DNA of 64,000 bases from Candidatus Mediterraneibacter intestinipullorum. Its GTDB lineage: Bacteria > Bacillota > Clostridia > Lachnospirales > Lachnospiraceae. Under the pieces are notes generated by a model that was not told the DNA's origin, made no database searches, and saw only the letters and a program-made list of their open reading frames with translations. The stretch is from the NCBI GenBank assembly GCA_019118665.1, contig DWYM01000019.1:18869-82868 (forward strand), in the 5' to 3' direction. The translations under genes and the position numbers were made by a program. Positions 47,232 through 56,474 of this stretch are shown here, piece after piece (positions within the stretch are counted from its first letter, which is position 1; every line of letters begins with the position of its first letter).

Positions 47232-47906
47232 ATGTACAAAGCATGCATATTTGACCTGGACGGGACGCTGACAGACACACTGGAATCCCTGACTTATTCG
47301 GTCAATCTGACAATGAAGGAGATGGGATTTCCGGGGATCACACAAGAACAATGCAGGCGTTTTGTGGGTAATGGGGCAAATGTCCTGATCGAGAAGGCGC
47401 TGAGAGCAGGCGGAGACAGGGAGCTGGCCCACTTTGATGAGGCGATGGGGCTATACCGTAGTATATTTGATGAAAACTGTACTTATCATGTGAAGCCATA
47501 CAGCGGAGTGCCGCGTCTGCTGGAAGAACTGAAAGGCAGAGGGATGAAACTGGCAATCCTCTCTAATAAGCCGGACCTGCAGACAGCATATGTGGCGGAA
47601 AAGATCTTTGGGAAAGGATTGTTCGATATCGTCAGGGGACAGAGAGAGGACGTACCCAGGAAGCCGGATCCGGCCGCGGCGCTTATGATAGCGGAAGCGT
47701 TGGGCGCGGACCGGTCGGAAACGCTTTATATTGGAGATTCTGAAGTGGATGCGGAGACAGGCAGGGCTGCCTGTATGGATACAGTCCTGGTTTCGTGGGG
47801 ATTCCGTTCCCGGGAAGAGCTGGAGCGGGAGGACGCAGCCCGGATCGTGGATTCGGCGGATGAGATCATCGGCGTGATAGATGGAAGGAGAGACACAGAT
47901 GAGTGA
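47232..47906 (+). CDS. HAD family hydrolase (phosphoglycolate phosphatase-like)
   Basis: IFDLDGTLTDT; LSNKPD; GDSEVDAETGRAA. Confidence 0.92.
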   Translation: MYKACIFDLDGTLTDTLESLTYSVNLTMKEMGFPGITQEQCRRFVGNGANVLIEKALRAGGDRELAHFDEAMGLYRSIFDENCTYHVKPYSGVPRLLEELKGRGMKLAILSNKPDLQTAYVAEKIFGKGLFDIVRGQREDVPRKPDPAAALMIAEALGADRSETLYIGDSEVDAETGRAACMDTVLVSWGFRSREELEREDAARIVDSADEIIGVIDGRRDTDE

Positions 47907-48162
47907 TTACAGTGAAGTATGTCTGAGGACCTTTTTAAAAGAACAGAAGAAACTTTTTGCCGAACCGGTGGCAGAGACTTTGGAAGAGGCGGAAGCCTTT
48001 CTGGAAGACTGCATGGCAGTTGTGGCTGATTCTCTGGATGAGGTGAGGGAATACTTTGAAGAAGAGGGCGTTGATGTGGATGGGATGACGCCGGAGGAGC
48101 TTGAGGAAGCATCTGAAGTATTTCCGCTCCCGGACGGAACATACCTGATCGTAGAAAGCTGA
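47899..48162 (+). CDS. Small acidic hypothetical protein
   Basis: Overlaps upstream gene; MSDYSEVCLRTFLKEQKKLF.. Confidence 0.6.
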   Translation: MSDYSEVCLRTFLKEQKKLFAEPVAETLEEAEAFLEDCMAVVADSLDEVREYFEEEGVDVDGMTPEELEEASEVFPLPDGTYLIVES

Positions 48163-48171
48163 ACCGGCAGT

Positions 48172-48202
48172 AAAGCCGCAGTTATCGGACTGCGGCTTTT
48201 TC
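48172..48202. terminator. Bidirectional terminator between convergent genes
   Basis: aaagccgcagt-tatcgg-actgcggcttttt. Confidence 0.85.
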
Positions 48203-48616
48203 AACGGCTTCTTTTATGGCGTCAAGTATGATCTGCGATGTGTAAGGAGCATCTTCCGACAGGGAGACGTCGTCCAGCGACTGTGTTTCATAGACCTGCT
48301 CTGCGATGTCTTCTATGGCTGGCTGGATAAGGGGAAACATCGTTGTCACTGTCTCATCCAGATTGGAAAAGCGAATGGAATTGATGCGGGATTCATCCAC
48401 GGACACTTCCACCTCCAGGTTCGTGTTGTTCAGAGTGAGGGAAGAGGTATAGATGCCGGGGGTATACTGCTTCCCGGTATCTGCTCCGGCTGTGTCCTTT
48501 TCCGGACGGAACATGATAAAAAGAAGGATGACGAGCAGAATGCCAAGTGCCGCAAATATGGCAGTATAGATGATCTCCTTCATGTGCAGGACAACGATTT
48601 TTGTTCTGGAACTCAT
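48182..48616 (-). CDS. Hypothetical single-TM protein
   Basis: N-terminal TM IIYTAIFAALGILLVILLFIM, extracytoplasmic beta-rich domain. Confidence 0.7.
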   Translation of the reverse strand: MSSRTKIVVLHMKEIIYTAIFAALGILLVILLFIMFRPEKDTAGADTGKQYTPGIYTSSLTLNNTNLEVEVSVDESRINSIRFSNLDETVTTMFPLIQPAIEDIAEQVYETQSLDDVSLSEDAPYTSQIILDAIKEAVEKAAVR

Positions 48617-48783
48617 AGAGTTACCTCCCAATCGATTCGGCTGCCGGTTTTACGGCGGTCCGTTTTTTATAAGTGTATGACCGGAAAAAGGAAAATATTC
48701 ATAAGCACTGCGTGACAAACAGGGATGGATGCTGTAAAATAGCTTTCGTATATGAAAGATGACAGGAAGGATGGCTGGCGCAT

Positions 48784-49362
48784 ATGTTTATAATAGCTGG
48801 ACTGGGAAATCCCGACAGACAGTACGAAGGGACAAGGCATAATGCGGGTTTTGATGTAATAGACCGGCTTGCGGACAAATACAATATATCGGTGGACACA
48901 AAAAAACACCGGGCATGTATCGGGAAAGGCATCATTGAAGGGCAGAAAGTGATACTTGCAAAGCCCCAGACTTATATGAACCTGAGCGGGGAGAGTATTA
49001 TCAGTCTTGTGGATTATTACAAAGCAGACGAGGAAAATGAACTGCTCGTGATCTATGACGACATCAGCCTGGACGTGGGACAGCTCCGCATCCGGACAAA
49101 GGGAAGCGCGGGGGGACACAATGGGATCAAGAACATCATCGCGCATCTTGGAACCCAGGTGTTCCCCCGCATCAAAGTGGGGGTGGGAGAAAAACCAAAA
49201 GGCTATGATCTGGCTGATTATGTCCTGGGACATTTCTTGAAGGAAGAAAAAGAACGGATGGACGAGGGGTATGATCATGCGGTCCGCGCCGCGGAACTGA
49301 TCGTGTCAGGACAGATAAACGAGGCGATGAACGAGTACAACCGCAGAAAAAAGGAATCATGA
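48784..49362 (+). CDS. pth: Peptidyl-tRNA hydrolase
   Basis: GLGNPDRQYEGTRHNAGFDVID; KPQTYMNLSG; GSAGGHNGIK. Confidence 0.97.
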   Translation: MFIIAGLGNPDRQYEGTRHNAGFDVIDRLADKYNISVDTKKHRACIGKGIIEGQKVILAKPQTYMNLSGESIISLVDYYKADEENELLVIYDDISLDVGQLRIRTKGSAGGHNGIKNIIAHLGTQVFPRIKVGVGEKPKGYDLADYVLGHFLKEEKERMDEGYDHAVRAAELIVSGQINEAMNEYNRRKKES

Positions 49363-49410
49363 TCTGAACGGTCCACGAGAAAAATATTGAAAAGAAGGCG
49401 GGCTGAATCC

Positions 49411-52400
49411 ATGCAGGCTTTACTGGAACCGCTCACAGAACTGGCGGATTATCAGGATATCGTAAAGGACAGAAAAAAAGAAAAAGGCATCATACAGATC
49501 GCGGGTTGTGTAAACTCACAGAAAACGCACCTGATGTATGCGCTGGGCGATGGCTGCGAATACAGAGTCATCGCTTTTTCCGGTGAAGAGAAAGCGAAAA
49601 AAGCCTATGAGGAGTACCGCCTTTTTACAGATGCGGTCTGTCTGTATCCGGCAAGAGATCTCCTTTTCTATTACGCGGACATTAAAGGAAAGGCGCTCAC
49701 GGACCAGAGGATGAAGGTGCTGCGGCTCCTCATCGAAAAAGAAGAAGGCGCGCCTGTCACGGTGATCACTACCATGGATGCCTTTCTGGACGGACTTCCC
49801 CATCCGTCTGAGATCCTGAAAGAGAGGATCGCTGTAGCCGGAGGGGATGAGATCGATCTGCCGGAATTTGAGTCCCGGCTGGCTTCCATGGGGTACGAGA
49901 GGGAGAGCCAGATCGAGGGACCGGGGCAGTTTGCGGTCCGGGGAGGCATCCTGGATGTCTTTCCCCTGACAGAAGAGCTTCCGGTGCGGATCGAGCTGTG
50001 GGGGGACGAGGTTGATTCCATCCGCAGCTTTGACGTGGAGAGTCAGCGGTCGGTGGAGAATCTGAGCGGGATCACAATCTATCCGGCTTCTGAGAACTGG
50101 AGGGATGGGCTTGAGACGGTTTCTTTTCTGGAGTATTTCCCGAAAGAGAAAAGCCTCCTGTTTCTTGACGAGCCCCAGCGCTTGCAGGAAATGGCGGAGG
50201 AGGTGGAACAGGAATATTTCCACAGCAGGGAGAGCCGGATCGAGGCCGGGATGGATGAGGCGGAAGAAGACCGTCTGAAAGTATTCCGGACAAAAGACAT
50301 CATCGGGAGGATGAACCAGTACAGCGGCATAGCCGCCACAATTTTGGAATCCAGGTGCGGCATGTTCCAGACAAGGAAGTCATACAGCCTCCAGGCAAAG
50401 GGGGTCAATCCTTACAACAGCAGCTTCGAGCTCCTGACCCGCGACCTGAAGAGGCTGAAGCGGGAGGGATACCGGACTGTCCTGCTGTCCGCTTCCAGGA
50501 CAAGGGCTAAACGCCTTGCCGAAGATCTGAGAGATTATGACCTGAGCAGTTTCTACAGCGATGACATGGAGCGGACAGTGAAGCCCGGGGAGATCATGGT
50601 GTCCTTCGGGTATGTTGCAGAGGGGTATGAGTATCCCATGCTGAAGTTCATGGTCATTTCGGAGTCGGATATTTTCGGCAGGAAGAAAAAGAAGAAGCGC
50701 CGCAGAAAATATGAAGGACAGAAGATCCAGGATTTCGCGGAACTCAAACCGGGAGATTATGTGGTCCATGAGAACCATGGGATCGGCGTTTACCAGGGGA
50801 TCGAGAAGATCGAGGTGGATAAAGTCATAAAAGACTATATGAAGATATCCTACGCGGAGGGCGGCGTCCTCTATATCCCGGTGGCGCAGATGGACCTGAT
50901 CCAGAAATACGCGGGGGCGGACGCCCGGAAGCCCCGGCTGAACAAACTGGGGACGGTCCAGTGGGGAAAGACAAAAAGCCAGGTAAAGAAAGCTGTCCAG
51001 AGCGTTGCGGAGGATCTGGTGAGGCTGTACGCCGCGCGCCAGCGCTCCGAAGGCTTTGTCTATGGCCCGGACACGATCTGGCAGAAAGAATTTGAGGAAA
51101 TGTTTCCTTTTGAGGAGACGGAGGACCAGCTCCAGGCTATTGAGGATACGAAGCGCGACATGGAGAGTACAAAGATCATGGACCGCCTGATCTGCGGGGA
51201 CGTGGGATACGGAAAGACAGAGATCGCCATCCGGACTGCTTTTAAGGCGGTTCAGGAGGGGAAGCAGGTCGTGTATCTTGTTCCGACTACGATCCTGGCG
51301 CAGCAGCATTACAACACATTTGTGCAGCGCCTCAAAGATTTTCCGGTGCGTATTGACCTGCTGTGCAGGTTCCGCACGTCATATCAGCAGAAAAAGACGG
51401 TGGAGGACCTGAAGAAGGGCATGGTGGATATCGTCATCGGAACTCACCGCGTCCTGTCCAGGGATGTGGGGTATAAAGACCTAGGGCTTCTCATCATTGA
51501 CGAGGAACAGCGGTTCGGCGTAACGCATAAGGAAAAGATCAAGAAGCTCAAAGAAAATATCGATGTGCTCACCCTGACCGCCACGCCTATCCCAAGGACT
51601 CTCCACATGAGCCTGATCGGGATCAGGGATATGAGCGTCCTGGAGGAAGCGCCCCACGACAGGATGCCCATCCAGACCTATGTTATGGAGTATAATGACG
51701 AGGTGGTGCGCGAAGCGGTCGACAGAGAGCTGGCAAGAGGCGGACAGGTCTATTATGTGTACAACCGGGTAACGGATATCGCGGATGTGGCGGGCAGGAT
51801 CCAGCAGCTCGTGCCGGAGGCAAACGTTGCGTTTGCACATGGGCAGATGCGGGAGAGAGAGCTGGAGGACATCATGTATGATTTCATCAATGGGGATATT
51901 GACGTGCTTGTCTCTACTACGATCATCGAGACCGGGCTGGATATTCCCAATGCCAATACTATGATCATCCAGGATGCGGACCGGTTCGGGCTGTCCCAGC
52001 TTTACCAGCTCCGGGGGCGGGTGGGACGTTCCAGCCGGATGGCATATGCGTTCCTTCTCTACCGGAGGGATAAGCTCCTGAAAGAAGTGGCGGAGAAACG
52101 GCTTTCGGCGATCCGGGAATTTACCGATCTGGGATCCGGCATTAAGATCGCCATGCGCGACCTGGAGATCCGGGGCGCGGGCAATCTGCTGGGGGAAGCG
52201 CAGAGCGGGCATATGGAGGCAGTAGGGTATGATCTCTACTGCAAGATGCTCAACGAAGCGGTGAGAAAGCTTAAAGGCGGCGAGGATGAAGAAAGCTTCA
52301 GCACGTCGGTGGATCTGAACATTGACGCCTATATTCCGGAATCCTACATTAAAAATGAGTATCAGAAGCTGGATATTTATAAACGGATCGCTGCCATCGA

Positions 52401-52761
52401 AAATGAAGAAGAGATGGATGATATGACAGAAGAATTGATCGACCGTTTCGGAGATATTCCCAAAAAAGTGCAGCAGCTCCTCCATATCGCGGCTCTGAAG
52501 GGTCTGGCGCACTCGGCGTATGTGACAACGGTAGAGCAGAAAGGACAGGATTTTAAGTTTACAATGTACGAGAAAGCGAAGATCGATCCACAGAAAATAC
52601 CTGCGCTTCTCCAGTCTTACCGAAATGATCTTGTGTTCAGGACGGAGGAGCCGCCCTATTTTCTATACAGGAAAAAGGGCAGGAGCGGGAAGGAGAAGGG
52701 AGAAGATGTTCTCGAGTTCCTCCGCGGGATACTGGAAGACATCCGGGCTCTCAGGCTGTAG
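49411..52761 (+). CDS. mfd: Transcription-repair coupling factor
   Basis: RID domain (DYVVHENHGIGVYQG), CGDVGYGKTEIA, DEEQRFGV, LRGRVGRSSR. Confidence 0.97.
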   Translation: MQALLEPLTELADYQDIVKDRKKEKGIIQIAGCVNSQKTHLMYALGDGCEYRVIAFSGEEKAKKAYEEYRLFTDAVCLYPARDLLFYYADIKGKALTDQRMKVLRLLIEKEEGAPVTVITTMDAFLDGLPHPSEILKERIAVAGGDEIDLPEFESRLASMGYERESQIEGPGQFAVRGGILDVFPLTEELPVRIELWGDEVDSIRSFDVESQRSVENLSGITIYPASENWRDGLETVSFLEYFPKEKSLLFLDEPQRLQEMAEEVEQEYFHSRESRIEAGMDEAEEDRLKVFRTKDIIGRMNQYSGIAATILESRCGMFQTRKSYSLQAKGVNPYNSSFELLTRDLKRLKREGYRTVLLSASRTRAKRLAEDLRDYDLSSFYSDDMERTVKPGEIMVSFGYVAEGYEYPMLKFMVISESDIFGRKKKKKRRRKYEGQKIQDFAELKPGDYVVHENHGIGVYQGIEKIEVDKVIKDYMKISYAEGGVLYIPVAQMDLIQKYAGADARKPRLNKLGTVQWGKTKSQVKKAVQSVAEDLVRLYAARQRSEGFVYGPDTIWQKEFEEMFPFEETEDQLQAIEDTKRDMESTKIMDRLICGDVGYGKTEIAIRTAFKAVQEGKQVVYLVPTTILAQQHYNTFVQRLKDFPVRIDLLCRFRTSYQQKKTVEDLKKGMVDIVIGTHRVLSRDVGYKDLGLLIIDEEQRFGVTHKEKIKKLKENIDVLTLTATPIPRTLHMSLIGIRDMSVLEEAPHDRMPIQTYVMEYNDEVVREAVDRELARGGQVYYVYNRVTDIADVAGRIQQLVPEANVAFAHGQMRERELEDIMYDFINGDIDVLVSTTIIETGLDIPNANTMIIQDADRFGLSQLYQLRGRVGRSSRMAYAFLLYRRDKLLKEVAEKRLSAIREFTDLGSGIKIAMRDLEIRGAGNLLGEAQSGHMEAVGYDLYCKMLNEAVRKLKGGEDEESFSTSVDLNIDAYIPESYIKNEYQKLDIYKRIAAIENEEEMDDMTEELIDRFGDIPKKVQQLLHIAALKGLAHSAYVTTVEQKGQDFKFTMYEKAKIDPQKIPALLQSYRNDLVFRTEEPPYFLYRKKGRSGKEKGEDVLEFLRGILEDIRALRL

Positions 52762-52841
52762 AGATATTTTAGTCATTATATGGGATCTGCGTCAGCGGCC
52801 TGCGCACTGGCGGAGAAGTGTAAACATTTTGTGATTCATAC

Positions 52842-52870
52842 TTGTTAGTTTAGGGAAAACACGATATAAT
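52842..52870 (+). promoter_or_regulatory. Promoter of foldase gene
   Basis: TTGTTA - 17 nt - TATAAT. Confidence 0.65.
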
Positions 52871-52964
52871 GTATCAGTGTATGCGGGATTCACAGAAGAA
52901 TTTCCGTCGTGTATGCCGGGTATATCAGGCATGCAGGATACAAAGAGAAAAGAGGAGGCTAATT

Positions 52965-54173
52965 ATGGTACGGTTTGGAAAAAAGGCGGCGGTCCTGGCA
53001 GCGGCAGGTGCCCTGGCGGCAATGACTGTAACAGGATGCGGCGGTCCGATCGATACAGATGCGGTTGTTGCGACAGTGGGAGATGAGGAGATCCCCCTGG
53101 GAGTGGCAAATTTCTACGCGAGGATGCTGCAGGGAGAGTATGAGACAAACTATGCCGGCATGATGGGAACGACTGCGGAGGAGATGTGGGCTCAGGACGC
53201 AGGCGATGGCAAGACATACGAAGAGTCTATGAAAGACACCATCATGGAGAACCTGGAGAATCTGTATATCATTTCCCAGCACGCGGCTGATTACGAGGTT
53301 ACGCTCTCCGAGGATGAACAGAAAGCGATCAAGGATGCGGCGGCTCAGTTCAGCGAGGACAATACGGACGAGGCAAAAGAGATGGTGTCCGGATACCAGA
53401 AGTATATCGAGAAATTCCTTGAACTTTCAAAGATCCAGAACAAGATGTACAGCAAGATGAGAGAGGGCGTTGACGAGGAAGTGTCTGATGAAGAGGCAGC
53501 GCAGAAGAGTATGCAGTATGTGTTCTTCTCTTATACGACAACAGATGACTCGGGAAATTCCACGGAGCTGACGGATGAGGAGAAAGAAGCTCTTAAAACA
53601 TCCGCGCAGGATCTCTCAGACAGAGTGAAGAACGGTGAAGATGTAGAAACGGCTGCCTCAGAACTGGGAGCGGAGGTGCAGACGTCTACATTTGATTCAG
53701 AGAGCACGGCTCCCAATGAGGATCTGGTGGCTGCCGCAGACGCACTCGGTGCAGAAGGTGATGTGACAGACGTGATCGAAACGGATTCAGGCCTTTATGT
53801 AGGCAGACTGACCAGCCTGCTCGACAGGGAGGCGACAGATCAGGAGAAGGAAAATATCGTTGAGCAGAGAAGACAGGAACAGTACGATTCCCTGCTTGAA
53901 GAGTGGAGAGACGCCGCGGGCATCGAGGTCAACCAAAAAGTATGGAATAAAGTAGACTTTGACGATCTGGGTGTGACGCTCATCACCTCCGATGAGGAAA
54001 CCACCGGCGATGGAACAGACGGAACATCGGAAGACGGCACAGCGGAAGATAGTTCCACAGATGCCGCAGCGGATGACGCTTCCACAGATGCCGCAGAGGA
54101 CGCTGGGACTACGGATGACACGGCCGCTGAGGACGGAAGCACGGATACAGCCGGGACGGATGCTGCGGAATAA
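52965..54173 (+). CDS. PrsA/SurA-like peptidyl-prolyl isomerase lipoprotein
   Basis: TVTGCG lipobox; VGDEEIPLGVANFYARM; PPIC-like core; low-complexity acidic tail. Confidence 0.75.
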   Translation: MVRFGKKAAVLAAAGALAAMTVTGCGGPIDTDAVVATVGDEEIPLGVANFYARMLQGEYETNYAGMMGTTAEEMWAQDAGDGKTYEESMKDTIMENLENLYIISQHAADYEVTLSEDEQKAIKDAAAQFSEDNTDEAKEMVSGYQKYIEKFLELSKIQNKMYSKMREGVDEEVSDEEAAQKSMQYVFFSYTTTDDSGNSTELTDEEKEALKTSAQDLSDRVKNGEDVETAASELGAEVQTSTFDSESTAPNEDLVAAADALGAEGDVTDVIETDSGLYVGRLTSLLDREATDQEKENIVEQRRQEQYDSLLEEWRDAAGIEVNQKVWNKVDFDDLGVTLITSDEETTGDGTDGTSEDGTAEDSSTDAAADDASTDAAEDAGTTDDTAAEDGSTDTAGTDAAE

Positions 54174-54190
54174 GCAGATTAAAGAGACTA

Positions 54191-54230
54191 AGGACGGAGC
54201 CTAATCATTACGGCTCCGTCCTTATTTTAT
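54191..54230 (+). terminator. Intrinsic terminator
   Basis: ggacggagcc-taatcatta-cggctccgtcc followed by ttattttat. Confidence 0.9.
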
Positions 54231-54602
54231 AATACATAAGCACCAAATACTCCTGCGGATTTCCTAATCCTTTGTTCTTCCTTATAATCGTAGTTGAAAA
54301 TTTCTGCAATATTCTTTTAAAAATATCTCTAATAATATTTATACTTCGTTAACAGAAAATGTGGGATATCATTTTATCTGTCATTAAAACAAGTGTTAAA
54401 AAATAAAAAAGCTTTGTTTCTATTTACATTTATTTCCAGAGTCTTTATACTATGAATAGGAGATCATAAAATGATACTTGATTTAAACAATTCAGTCCCA
54501 TACAATGACTGCTCATCACCAAATGCCTCTGTCTGTAGAGGTATAAAAATCATAAAAGCCCGAAAGATGACCATATGGGGCTTGACAGAATAGGAGGGGG
54601 AA

Positions 54603-55454
54603 ATGATTTCTGCGTCAATGTTATGTCGAACTTTTGTAAATATTACAGTTGCTGCAATATGTGTGGCGTGTATATCCGGATGTGGCTCTGATACTGACAA
54701 GCCGCCTTCCGTTTTAGGCGACCTTGCATATACTGCGGAAAAGGAGGAGTTGGAATATACACTTTTTATTCCCGAAGACGATACGCTTGTTCCTTATCTT
54801 GTGCTTACCGATGACTACAACAACACTGGAAATTGTCTGCTGCTTCGAAAATATCTTCTTGACGAGACAAGCATCTTTAATGTGAACGCCCGTTATTCCG
54901 GCTATTATGAATACAGCGAAGTAGATCAGATGCTGGAACAGGATTTTCTCCGTAAGCTGTCTCCAGACGCGTCCGATCTCATCGTTCCCACAGAGATACC
55001 CATTACCGCAAGGGAAAGTCTGCACGTTGGCGGAGACAGTGTTATTGAGATCGAACGCAAAGTCTTTCTGCTGTCAGCCACTGAAGTGGGGAAACCAGGG
55101 TCCAGAACCATTTTAACTGAAGGAGAAGCCCTGAAGTACTTTTACAATAATGAGCAGCGAATTGCCTGTTTTGAAACTGGTGAAGCAGTACCCTGGTGGC
55201 TGCGGACTCCCTCTGTCGCGCACGACAATGTGGTCTGCGGCGTAGGAAGCAATGGTATTATAGGAATCGGCGGTGTGGGCACCATTAATGGGGATGAAAA
55301 AAATGGAGTTCGTCCTGCCTTTTGCATGCCCGCGGATATTCCGATATACCCTAGAGATGATGGATATTATGTCTTAGTTGCTCCGGGAGAAAACGAGATC
55401 CTCCCCACTGTTGTCAGACAAAAAAATTACAATCTGATAAAAGGAGAAAGTTAA
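54603..55454 (+). CDS. Lipoprotein with C-terminal WWLRTP..GVRPAF (DUF6273-like) domain, copy A
   Basis: CISGCG lipobox-like; PWWLRTPSVAHDNVVCGVGSNG..NGVRPAFCMP. Confidence 0.7.
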   Translation: MISASMLCRTFVNITVAAICVACISGCGSDTDKPPSVLGDLAYTAEKEELEYTLFIPEDDTLVPYLVLTDDYNNTGNCLLLRKYLLDETSIFNVNARYSGYYEYSEVDQMLEQDFLRKLSPDASDLIVPTEIPITARESLHVGGDSVIEIERKVFLLSATEVGKPGSRTILTEGEALKYFYNNEQRIACFETGEAVPWWLRTPSVAHDNVVCGVGSNGIIGIGGVGTINGDEKNGVRPAFCMPADIPIYPRDDGYYVLVAPGENEILPTVVRQKNYNLIKGES

Positions 55455-55564
55455 GCAATTCAGTCCCATACAATGACTGCTCATCACCAAGTGGCTCTGT
55501 CTGCAGAGGTATAAAAATCACAAAAGCCCGAAAATGACCATTTGGGGCTTGACAGAATAGGAGG

Positions 55565-56356
55565 ATGGAAATGATTTCTGCGTCAATGTTATGTCGAACT
55601 CTTGTAAATATTACAGCCGTTGCAATATGTGTGGCGTGTATATCCGGATGTGATTCTGATACTGACAGGCCGCCTTCCGTTTTAGGCGACCTTGCATATA
55701 CTGAGGAAAAGGAGGAGTTGGAATATACACTTCTTATTCCCGAAGACGATAGGCTTGTCCCATATCTTGTGCTTACCGATGACTACAACAACACTGGGAA
55801 TTGCCTGCTGCTTCGAAAATATCTTCTTGACGAGACAAGCATCTTTAATGTGAACACCCCTTATTCCGGCTATTATGAAAACAGCGAAATAGATCAGATG
55901 CTGGAACAGGATTTTCTCCGTAAGCTGTCTCCAGATGCGGCCGATCTCGTCGTTCCCACAGAGATACCCATTACCGCAAGGGAAAGTCTGCACGGCGGCG
56001 GAGACAGTGTTATTGAGATCGAACGCAAAGTCTTTCTGCTGTCAGCCACTGAAGTCGGGAAACCAGGGTCCGGTATTATTTTATCTGAAGGAGAAGCCCT
56101 GAAGTACTTTTACAATAATGAGCAGCGAATTGCCTGTTTCGAAACTGGTGAAGCAGTACCCTGGTGGCTGCGGACCCCTGTCGCCTGGTACGACAATGTG
56201 GTCTGCGGCGTAGGAAGTAATGGTATTATAGGAAGCGGTGGTGTGGGCACCATTAATGGGGATGAAAAAAATGGAGTTCGTCCTGCCTTTTGCATGCCCG
56301 CGGATATTCCGATATACCTTGGAGATGATGGACATTATAACTTAGGAAATCTCTGA
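55565..56356 (+). CDS. Lipoprotein with DUF6273-like domain, copy B (C-terminally truncated)
   Basis: Near-identical to copy A; ends DDGHYNLGNL where A continues ~20 aa. Confidence 0.7.
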   Translation: MEMISASMLCRTLVNITAVAICVACISGCDSDTDRPPSVLGDLAYTEEKEELEYTLLIPEDDRLVPYLVLTDDYNNTGNCLLLRKYLLDETSIFNVNTPYSGYYENSEIDQMLEQDFLRKLSPDAADLVVPTEIPITARESLHGGGDSVIEIERKVFLLSATEVGKPGSGIILSEGEALKYFYNNEQRIACFETGEAVPWWLRTPVAWYDNVVCGVGSNGIIGSGGVGTINGDEKNGVRPAFCMPADIPIYLGDDGHYNLGNL

Positions 56357-56474
56357 TTATATAGAAATGAAGAAGACATATGTTATTGTATCCTGTTGCC
56401 ATGGGAGAAAACGAGACTCTCCCCATCAACGCTGGACAAAAAATTTTACAATCTGATAAAAGGAGAAAATTCAA

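Larger units (their letters stand above)
54488..56470 (+). repeat. Tandem duplication, unit about 968 bp
   Basis: caattcagtcccatacaatgactgctcatcacca at 54488 and 55456; coding regions near-identical. Confidence 0.92.

Noticed and set aside
51481-52512. 343-aa minus-strand ORF
   Set aside because: Antisense to mfd; no motif support.
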